From an uncultured Gemmataceae bacterium (GTDB lineage Bacteria > Planctomycetota > Planctomycetia > Gemmatales > Gemmataceae): 6,019 nt of DNA. The notes below the pieces were generated by a model, which searched no databases, was not told where the DNA came from, and saw only the letters and a program-made list of their open reading frames with translations. Both the position numbers and the translations under genes were made by a program. The DNA lies in NCBI GenBank assembly GCA_937922175.1, contig CAKZUU010000195.1:1-6019 (forward strand), written 5' to 3'. This document shows, piece by piece, positions 1 to 5,308 of the stretch; the stretch's first letter is position 1, and every line of letters starts with the position of its first letter.

Positions 1-453
1 ACGGTGATCAATCTCGAGATGCCCTGGAATCCTGCCGTGCTCGACCAGCGAATCGCTCGCGTCCACCGGATGGGGCAAAATCGACCGGTGCACGTGTTGA
101 ACTTCATCACCCGCGATACCATCGAAGAGCGGGTCGTGCAGGTCGTGGAGCAGAAGCGAGCCCTCTTCTCCGGCGTTTTCGCGGGGGAGAGCGATGAGGT
201 TCGGCTCGACGCGTTGACTCACGAATCGTTTCTCAGCACAGTGCGGGAACTACTGGGCGAGGTTCCCGAGACGACGTCGCCGACATCCGACAGTCGGACC
301 CGACTCATCTCCGCGAGTTTGACGATGCTCGAAGCGCTGACCGAAATGCTGGGTGATCGGTCGATCGTCCTTCCGCCGGACTTCGCGGCCCGACTCAATC
401 AGGTCTCGCACCGATTGCGGACTTTGACCGAAGAGCGATTCGGCCAAACCTGA
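1..453 (+). CDS. SNF2-family DEAD/DEAH-like helicase, C-terminal fragment
   Basis: This is the last 150 codons of a larger protein that starts left of the window; the frame is open from base 1 and ends at TGA 451-453. The visible start is the end of the helicase C-terminal domain. Visible residues 4-26 carry the SNF2/Rad54-type block N-L-E-x-P-W-N-P followed by motif VI, Q-R-I-A-R-V-H-R-M-G-Q, in which Arg20 and Arg23 (counted from base 1) are the expected ATP-contacting arginines. Next comes the usual V-x-x-F-I-T-x-x-T-I-E-E-R stretch (about 29-44) that closes the SNF2 helicase core. The remaining 100 residues form a charged, probably helical tail that I do not recognise. SNF2 proteins are ATP-driven DNA translocases. 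In bacteria they remodel DNA-bound complexes, as RapA does with RNA polymerase, or act in defence systems; which applies here cannot be told from the tail. The family is secure, the specific role is not. Confidence 0.93.
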   Translation, partial: TVINLEMPWNPAVLDQRIARVHRMGQNRPVHVLNFITRDTIEERVVQVVEQKRALFSGVFAGESDEVRLDALTHESFLSTVRELLGEVPETTSPTSDSRTRLISASLTMLEALTEMLGDRSIVLPPDFAARLNQVSHRLRTLTEERFGQT

Positions 454-536
454 TCGACGACCGGGCGACGGCGGAGGTTGATCGGATTGTTGACATCGAT
501 GAACCGAACCGTGTTGGTCAAGGCAGCCGTATCGAT

Positions 537-542
537 GGGAGG
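537..542 (+). promoter_or_regulatory. Shine-Dalgarno site of the VOC gene
   Basis: The hexamer GGGAGG sits five bases before the ATG at 548. It is a near-ideal ribosome binding site and fixes the start of the VOC gene. It also argues that the longer overlapping + strand frame beginning near 478 is not the real gene. Confidence 0.75.
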
Positions 543-547
543 TTGGG

Positions 548-943
548 ATGAGGTGGACGAGGTTGGATCATTGCTCGGTGATCATCACGGACGTGGCGCG
601 AGCGAGGTGGTTTTACCGCGAGGTGCTGGGATTGACAGAGATTCCGGCACCGCGGACGTTTGATTTCGTCGCGTTGTGGTTTGACTTGGGAGGTGGCCAA
701 ACCCTGCATCTCCTTCTGAAACCGCAGGCCGACAGCATCAGCCCCCGTCATTTTGCTTTGCACGTCGAAGATGCGGTCGCTGCCCGTGCGGAACTTCGCC
801 AGCGAGGCATCGCTATCGAAGAGACGACACCTATCCCTCACTGTGATCGGTTTTTCGTTCGCGACCCGGATGGTAATCGGATCGAGATCATCCAGTGGTT
901 GAAGCCGTATGATCCGTTGCACGACGGACGGTATTTGGTCTGA
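548..943 (+). CDS. VOC-fold (glyoxalase/bleomycin-resistance/dioxygenase superfamily) protein
   Basis: This 131-residue protein has the size and layout of a single-chain VOC protein: two beta-alpha-beta-beta-beta modules, about residues 4-58 and 66-118. The first module opens with L-D-H (His8), then V-A-R-A-R-W-F-Y-R-E-V-L-G-L, the typical first helix. The second opens with R-H-F-A-L-H-V-E-D (His68). It ends with F-F-V-R-D-P-D-G-N-R-I-E-I, the classic superfamily signature, with Glu113 as a likely metal ligand. His8, His68 and Glu113, perhaps with His54, could form the usual divalent metal site. VOC enzymes include glyoxalase I, ring-cleaving dioxygenases, fosfomycin transferases and drug-binding proteins, and sequence alone does not choose among them. 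It lies 94 bases after the helicase stop on the same strand, so co-transcription is possible but unproven. The start is set by a strong GGGAGG five bases upstream. Confidence 0.9.
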   Translation: MRWTRLDHCSVIITDVARARWFYREVLGLTEIPAPRTFDFVALWFDLGGGQTLHLLLKPQADSISPRHFALHVEDAVAARAELRQRGIAIEETTPIPHCDRFFVRDPDGNRIEIIQWLKPYDPLHDGRYLV

Positions 944-976
944 GCGAAGCGGGCGCGACGTCCAAAGATGGAGCGA

Positions 977-2071
977 TCAGTAGTGGAAGCGCCAGCGGAG
1001 GACGGCACCGTGAGTGACCAGATCCGCCGGCGACGTGGAGCCGGCGCTTCCGACTCCCCACCATTGCTCGAACTGATAAGCGAGCCGCCACTCGCCGCGG
1101 GAGGTCAGCCATCCGGAGCCTCCCAGGCCGGCCTCGCTGCGGAGTGAGGGAACCCAGCGGAAGTCCTGCCGACGGATGTAACCGTACCCTTGAGGGTTCC
1201 CCAGTCCGTCGGTGACCAGCTCCGAAAACTGCTGATTGACGGTGCCCAGATGAGAGCCGAAATCTGTGTGCCAAAATGCTTCCAAGCCCGTGTCTCCCAG
1301 AACGCGGTGGAGGGTGAGACCGATGTGCGGCCCGCCGCCGATGAAAAAGCTGCTGACTCGCCGCTCGATCGTCGGACCATCGAGTTGCGAGTCGTGAAAG
1401 ACGGTGGCGAGGCGTGCCCCAACATCCCAACGCATTCCCCAGAGGGGCTTGATGGGATCGCGATTGTCGAACCAGAGTAGATTCCACAATGGCCGATACC
1501 CCGCATGAGCAAAGGTCAAATCCACGACGTTCATATCCAGGCGACTTCGGAGAACGGCCAGGCCCTCCGGATCTAACCCAAACACGAGGCGATTGCCTTC
1601 CCCGGCCAATAGCTTGTAGCTGAAGTTCAATTCGCCGTATCGGTCGGCGTCGAATTGGAAATTGACGATAACGGGCGCCGTCACACCCAACGACGCCGTG
1701 GGCAAACGGACATCAACATCACCGATGGTGCCACCGACGGGAACGACAGCGTTGCGGCTTTGATAAACAATGGGAAACAAGACGGCCGCTTCGACGAGAT
1801 CGGCACGAAAGCGGCGATAGAACGGAGTCGCCGGCGGGGCCGCCCCAATGGGCGGCAACTGCGGCACCGTCTCGACGACTGGAGGCGACGCCAACAGCGA
1901 TTGGGCCGAACCCTGGGCATTTGCCGCAGCAGTAGGCGCCGGTAAGGATGCAGCGTCCACACCGTAGGAGGTCGGTCGAGGCAACGTGGTGACACGCTCC
2001 TGCGCCGTCCCCAAGCTGGCCGTCATCAAAAGCGCCCACGCTGTCCACGGCTTGTTCATCGTGCTCGCCAC
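977..2071 (-). CDS. predicted outer-membrane beta-barrel protein with signal peptide
   Basis: I place the start at GTG 2071-2069 because GGGAGG lies seven bases upstream on the - strand, giving 364 residues. The ATG at 2059 is 19 bases from that site, and a longer frame from 2134 has no visible ribosome site. The N-terminus looks like a signal peptide: a Lys at residue 7, a hydrophobic run to about residue 20, and a probable cut after G-T-A at 23. Next comes a Pro/Ala/Gln-rich low-complexity linker (about 25-87). From about 88 onward, alternating hydrophobic and polar stretches rich in Gly, Phe, Trp and Tyr suggest beta-strands, and the chain ends R-W-R-F-H-Y with a terminal aromatic, as is usual for outer-membrane barrels. 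Glycine-rich turns such as F-F-I-G-G-G-P-H-I-G resemble porin-like barrels annotated in planctomycetes and the Legionella OMP group, but the family is my guess. It lies 81 bases downstream of the propeller gene and may be expressed with it. Confidence 0.75.
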   Translation of the reverse strand: MASTMNKPWTAWALLMTASLGTAQERVTTLPRPTSYGVDAASLPAPTAAANAQGSAQSLLASPPVVETVPQLPPIGAAPPATPFYRRFRADLVEAAVLFPIVYQSRNAVVPVGGTIGDVDVRLPTASLGVTAPVIVNFQFDADRYGELNFSYKLLAGEGNRLVFGLDPEGLAVLRSRLDMNVVDLTFAHAGYRPLWNLLWFDNRDPIKPLWGMRWDVGARLATVFHDSQLDGPTIERRVSSFFIGGGPHIGLTLHRVLGDTGLEAFWHTDFGSHLGTVNQQFSELVTDGLGNPQGYGYIRRQDFRWVPSLRSEAGLGGSGWLTSRGEWRLAYQFEQWWGVGSAGSTSPADLVTHGAVLRWRFHY

Positions 2072-2078
2072 CGCTGTG

Positions 2079-2084
2079 CCTCCC
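2079..2084 (-). promoter_or_regulatory. Shine-Dalgarno site that sets the GTG start of the barrel gene
   Basis: On the - strand this reads GGGAGG, seven bases before GTG at 2071 and 19 bases before ATG at 2059. The spacing favours the GTG start, which adds four residues in front of the signal peptide. Confidence 0.6.
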
Positions 2085-2152
2085 ACACTTTCCAGCGACG
2101 GCCCAGCGATAGCGAATTCGCAGCCTCGACGCAAGGCGAAGCTTCTCGCACT

Positions 2153-3394
2153 TCACGGTCGGCTTTTCCAGGTCAGCCCAAGGATCTCCCGATCATCTCG
2201 CACGACCATCATGTTCTTCGTCAGGCCCGGGTGGGCCCAACTGCCGCCGAAGACCTTAACACGACCGACCTCTTCGTAGCGATCCGGGGAAAGACGAGCA
2301 CGGATCCACTCCCCCCGCTCATTGAGAAAGGAGGCGGTTCCATCCACACACCACCATGGAGCGGCATGAGGGTTTCGGCGGTCATACGAGATTTTGAAAC
2401 CGTCCCAGTGAATTTTGCCGCTTCGCAGTTCGATGCAGATCATCCCCTTTTCCCGGTCCAACGCGTAGGCGTAGCCCCCCCGGACCAACGGTGTTGCCAT
2501 CAATAGTCGGAGCCGCTTTCCCTCCCAGAGTTTTTCGGGCGGACCTTTGGGCCTTAACTTCAAGGCAAGACTACCTTCCCAATACTGACTGCAGAGCAAA
2601 ACACCGTCGTGATAGACCGGATCAGCAATCGCGACGTCGTAAGTGATGCTGAAGGGAACGGCCCAGAGCAATTCGCCCGTTGCCGGTTCCAATGCTGTGA
2701 CGTGTTCCGCCGTCCAGGCAATCAGTTGCGGCCTCCCCTCGACGTCGATGCGAACGGCTGAGGAATAGCCCGCTCGATCCGGTAGCGCTTTCCAAACGAC
2801 GTCCCCACGAACCCGATCAAATGCCATGTAACAGCCATTCTTCGCTCCGACTTGGACCACCACGCGGTTTTCGTCAATCAACGGTGACGACGCCAGGCCC
2901 CACGTGGGGATCGTTGCTTCAAACTCGGTGACACAATCGTGCGACCAAATGGCTTGACCCGTCACCGCATCCAGACAGTGGAGGTGCCCCACCGCGCCGA
3001 GAGTGTACACCTTGCCCTCGTCAATCGTCGGCGTTGCTCGCGGTCCGTTTCCGTAGTCCAGGCCGCCGTATCGTACGGGATATTCGTGGACCCAGATCGT
3101 CCTACCGGTTGCAAGGTCCAGCGACACGACCCGCTCGACTTCCGCAGGTTCTGTTTGCCGGTCCATCACGAAGACGCGGTCGCCGCTGATGGCGACGCCT
3201 CCGTAACCCCCTCCGAGAGGCTTTCGCCAAAGAGGCGTCAGCTTTTCTGGCCAGCGTTCGGGGAGTTCAGCGATCGACCAAACGTTGTCTCGACTGGGTC
3301 CGCGCCACTGCGGCCATTGAGGATCCGTCGCTCGGCACATCTCCAACGTTAAACCCATCAACCCAACGCAAAGCCAGACTCGAACAGCGGCCAT
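2153..3394 (-). CDS. secreted PQQ-like beta-propeller repeat protein
   Basis: This is a 413-residue protein. Residues 1-22 look like a Sec signal peptide, with Arg5, a hydrophobic core L-C-V-G-L-M-G-L-T-L and a probable cut after C-R-A. The mature part starts with W-P-Q-W-R-G-P-S-R-D (27-36), a hallmark of exported planctomycete PQQ-like propellers. The blade motif (hydrophobic-x-L-D-x-x-T-G-x-x-x-W) recurs near 90-101 (S-L-D-L-A-T-G-R-T-I-W), 139-150 (C-L-D-A-V-T-G-Q-A-I-W), 190-201, 232-243 (A-L-E-P-A-T-G-E-L-L-W) and 319-330 (I-E-L-R-S-G-K-I-H-W), so an eight-bladed-type fold is likely. There is no sign of the dedicated catalytic Asp or disulfide layout of true quinoprotein dehydrogenases, so I would not call it a PQQ enzyme; a binding or scaffold role outside the cytoplasm is more likely. 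Upstream of the ATG the - strand has AGGACGAAGGG, with AAGGG nine bases away. The barrel gene follows after 81 bases. Confidence 0.9.
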   Translation of the reverse strand: MAAVRVWLCVGLMGLTLEMCRATDPQWPQWRGPSRDNVWSIAELPERWPEKLTPLWRKPLGGGYGGVAISGDRVFVMDRQTEPAEVERVVSLDLATGRTIWVHEYPVRYGGLDYGNGPRATPTIDEGKVYTLGAVGHLHCLDAVTGQAIWSHDCVTEFEATIPTWGLASSPLIDENRVVVQVGAKNGCYMAFDRVRGDVVWKALPDRAGYSSAVRIDVEGRPQLIAWTAEHVTALEPATGELLWAVPFSITYDVAIADPVYHDGVLLCSQYWEGSLALKLRPKGPPEKLWEGKRLRLLMATPLVRGGYAYALDREKGMICIELRSGKIHWDGFKISYDRRNPHAAPWWCVDGTASFLNERGEWIRARLSPDRYEEVGRVKVFGGSWAHPGLTKNMMVVRDDREILGLTWKSRP

Positions 3395-3448
3395 CGTATC
3401 GCCCTTCGTCCTCGAGATGGAGACCCTCTGTTGTCAAGATACGATCGG

Positions 3449-3472
3449 CCCAGTCACCCGCCCCGTGCTGGG
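3449..3472. other. possible stem-loop between the epimerase and propeller genes
   Basis: CCCAG (3449-3453) pairs with CTGGG (3468-3472), and CAC (3455-3457) pairs with GTG (3465-3467), leaving one bulged base and a seven-base C-rich loop. This gives an eight-pair, GC-rich stem in the 172-base gap ahead of the propeller gene. No T-tract follows on either strand, so it is not a classical intrinsic terminator. It could be an mRNA structure in the propeller leader or chance in GC-rich DNA. No convincing -35/-10 pair for the propeller gene was found in this gap; a TTGACA at 3437-3432 (- strand) lacks a partner -10. Confidence 0.3.
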
Positions 3473-3566
3473 TACGATGAAAGAGCCGCATTTTTCTGGA
3501 TGACAGGAGATCCAAGGCGAGCCTTCGACAGGAGGCGAAGCGCCCCTGCGTAAAGATCGATCTGCG

Positions 3567-4529
3567 TCAGCCTCCGATCCATTGACGCAACTTGGATCCA
3601 GTGATGGCGATGGCTGCGTGCGCCCGACACATGGACCGTTGGGAATACTGTCGAAATTTTTCGGCGTAAAGCGCAAAGGTTCGATTTCCTGTGGATCGCG
3701 CCAACTCAGTGAGTTGGCAGATGTGCAGTTCATGATACATCATGCTGGCCACGTAATTGGGACCGGATTTTGGCAAGTGATACAGGCTCCAGTATCCGCA
3801 ATCAAAGAGCGGCAAACACTTTTCAACACTGGTCAGGCCCGCGTCGAGGAGAGCCTTCGCTCGGGGCGAGCCGGTAACGGTGTGCAAATCGCGTAGCCCC
3901 CAAAGGGCGTAGATCATTCCGTTGAGAATGTGCGTCCACCGTGTGCCGGGCTTCTCCTCGTACCACACGCTTCCATTCGAGCGAATGTGATCGACCACGC
4001 CGTCTTTTTCCACCGGTATCTCAAAGGCGGCCAGACAACCCATAGCTGTCTCCAGGTAAATGGGCCGCTGCGTCGTTTGCCACGCACGGCACAAGACACT
4101 GATCGCCTCGCCGGTATCCATCGCCGAGACTCGCCCGACATGCCCTTTGCCGTGGAGCTCTGCCCGCAAAAAGGCTGTATCAGCGGTTGGACGTTCGACA
4201 CACTCGACAAAATAATCGGCGACATCCAATAACCGCCGAAGATGCGTCTCCGAACCGTGAAGCAAGTAGAGTTCCCAATGGGCGAGGGCGAAGGCCGCCA
4301 CGGTGCAAATCTGATGCACAACGCCTCCGAACCAAGGAACATTTCTCAGGGGCAACCCGCGCTCGTCGAACTCGACAAAATGTCCTTGCTCGAGCCGAGG
4401 TGCCACGCTCAGAGGCCAATAACCAAGCGGGCTGGCAGAAACCTTGGTCGGAGTGTTTGCATCGACGAGTTGCCAGTAGGTTCCGAGGCGTCGGAAATAC
4501 AGGACCGATTTTCGCCACGATTCGACCAT
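3567..4529 (-). CDS. D-glucuronyl C5-epimerase-family protein
   Basis: The 320-residue product from ATG 4529 matches the C-terminal catalytic domain of glucuronyl C5-epimerases (the heparan/heparosan epimerase family), an alpha/alpha-barrel fold. These enzymes invert C5 of glucuronic acid in a polymer to give iduronic acid. Visible signatures are M-D-T-G-E-A (137-142), W-T-H-I-L-N-G-M-I-Y-A-L-W-G-L (198-212), L-P-L-F-D-C-G-Y-W-S-L-Y (239-250) and M-M-Y-H-E-L-H-I-C-Q-L (263-273). Tyr250 and Tyr265 sit where the animal enzyme has conserved catalytic tyrosines; this is alignment from memory. There is no signal peptide, and no other polysaccharide gene lies nearby, so the substrate is unknown. 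The frame stays open through the tRNA to 4727, but those codons are antisense tRNA and cannot be the real N-terminus. ATG 4529 has no good ribosome site, so TTG at 4598 or another alternative codon between 4529 and the tRNA remains possible. It lies upstream of the propeller gene on the same strand (172-base gap). Confidence 0.85.
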   Translation of the reverse strand: MVESWRKSVLYFRRLGTYWQLVDANTPTKVSASPLGYWPLSVAPRLEQGHFVEFDERGLPLRNVPWFGGVVHQICTVAAFALAHWELYLLHGSETHLRRLLDVADYFVECVERPTADTAFLRAELHGKGHVGRVSAMDTGEAISVLCRAWQTTQRPIYLETAMGCLAAFEIPVEKDGVVDHIRSNGSVWYEEKPGTRWTHILNGMIYALWGLRDLHTVTGSPRAKALLDAGLTSVEKCLPLFDCGYWSLYHLPKSGPNYVASMMYHELHICQLTELARSTGNRTFALYAEKFRQYSQRSMCRAHAAIAITGSKLRQWIGG

Positions 4530-4627
4530 AGATTCAAAACTCGTGACTTTCGCGAGGCGGCCGTCCCGTGGTCGAATCCGACCGTCCTCGAGCGAACCCA
4601 AGAAGCGGACAACGCCGGACAAAGCCG

Positions 4628-4655
4628 TTGACAGTAAAGGCTTTTTCTCTAGGAT
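4628..4655 (+). promoter_or_regulatory. sigma70-type promoter of tRNA-Pro
   Basis: A perfect -35 hexamer TTGACA (4628-4633) is followed, after 16 bases, by TAGGAT (4650-4655; four of six matches to TATAAT). Transcription would begin near 4662, about six bases before the mature tRNA 5' end, which is typical. An alternative -10, TAGTAT at 4655-4660, would leave a 21-base spacer and is less likely. The promoter fires away from the epimerase gene, whose start is about 100 bases to the left. Confidence 0.65.
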
Positions 4656-4667
4656 AGTATACGAATT

Positions 4668-4742
4668 CGGGGCGTAGCTCAGCTTGGCTAGAGCGCACGG
4701 TTCGGGACCGTGAGGTCGGAAGTTCAAATCTTCTCGCCCCGA
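4668..4742 (+). tRNA. tRNA-Pro (anticodon CGG)
   Basis: A complete cloverleaf can be folded by eye. The acceptor stem is CGGGGCG (4668-4674) with CGCCCCG (4735-4741), seven perfect pairs; T8 and A9 follow. The D arm is GCTC/GAGC (4677-4680, 4691-4694), with GG in its loop. The anticodon stem is CACGG/CCGTG (4696-4700, 4708-4712) with loop TTCGGGA, so the anticodon is CGG (4703-4705), flanked by T33 and G37. The T arm is GGAAG/CTTCT (4718-4722, 4730-4734, one G-U pair) with loop TTCAAAT. The C1-G72 pair and A73 discriminator are the known bacterial proline identity elements. It reads CCG codons. The 3' CCA is not encoded and would be added by the CCA-adding enzyme. No clear terminator follows. 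Confidence 0.97.
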
Positions 4743-5308
4743 CTCCTCTTGTCAAAACTCTCGATTGAAATGTGAATTAGGGAAGGCGGACCTGCATGTT
4801 GCTGTTTAAGGGTTGACTCCGAAGCAAGTCGGGTTCAGTCTTCGTCGTTTGCGACCGCGTGTCCCCGCCAAATCGCAGAAGAGGTGCCAAGGACGACCAT
4901 TACTCTCGACGCATTTCGCTACTCACGTCGGAGCCAAGGCCAACGGTGACGAACTCTTTAACGCGACCACCGACATTGGGGCGGTGTTCGGTGAACTGCG
5001 GAGCATTGAAGCCAGGAACGAACTCTTCAGGCGGATGACCGTCTGTCAGACGCATCGTCTCGCGACACGGGGTCTGGGCTTGCCACTGCCCTCGTCGGCG
5101 GCGAGCCGACTCACACTGTCTCGTCATGCTTGTAGCTCAAGTCGCTCCCAAAGGGGTTTCCACACTGCGATGTCAATGAGTTGCCCGGCTATTGCGGCGG
5201 CACGATGGCAAGAGCGGCTCGGATTTTTTAGGAGCACAGAACCGCTGTTATCACTGCGGTCATGACCGGCCCGAGTGACATTCGGGATCATTGAGCAAAG
5301 GTTATGGG
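4743..5308. other. gene-poor tract between tRNA-Pro and the ImmA/IrrE pseudogene
   Basis: I see no gene I can support here. The longest open frame (4813-5265, +, 150 codons, beginning TTG) has no properly spaced ribosome site, and its last third is rich in Ser/Arg and rare-looking codons. Its middle (about 4920-5060; G-D-E-L-F-N-A-T-T-D-I-G then E-L-R-S-I-E-A-R-N-E-L-F) has a more coding-like third-base pattern and could be a fragment of a dead gene, but I recognise no family. Short antisense frames there are equally featureless. No copy of the tRNA 3' end, integrase or terminal inverted repeat was found. Together with the broken gene to the right, this tract reads best as decaying accessory DNA. 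Confidence 0.4.
5241..5286. repeat. cluster of short inverted repeats upstream of the ImmA/IrrE pseudogene
   Basis: Three dyads lie almost end to end: ACCGC (5241-5245) with GCGGT (5256-5260); a perfect 12-base palindrome, CGGTCATGACCG (5257-5268); and CCCGA (5270-5274) with TCGGG (5282-5286) around seven bases. The palindrome ends 40 bases before the pseudogene ATG, where a self-regulating XRE protein would have its operator. This role is inferred only from position. Each dyad alone could be chance. Confidence 0.35.

Noticed and set aside
490..495. TTGACA upstream of the VOC gene as a -35 box
   Set aside because: No acceptable -10 hexamer lies 16-18 bases downstream, so I do not call a promoter.
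478..663. + strand frame ahead of the VOC gene
   Set aside because: It has no family resemblance and overlaps the start of the well-supported VOC gene in another frame.
888..1487. Long antisense frame of 199 codons inside the barrel gene
   Set aside because: It overlaps the barrel gene in another frame, is rich in Arg/Ser/Pro/His as shadow frames in GC-rich DNA are, and crosses into the end of the VOC gene.
3530..3547. Hairpin downstream of the epimerase stop as a terminator
   Set aside because: The - strand can form GGCG-CTT-CGCC with a bulged extension, but no T-run follows and the stem is short and imperfect.
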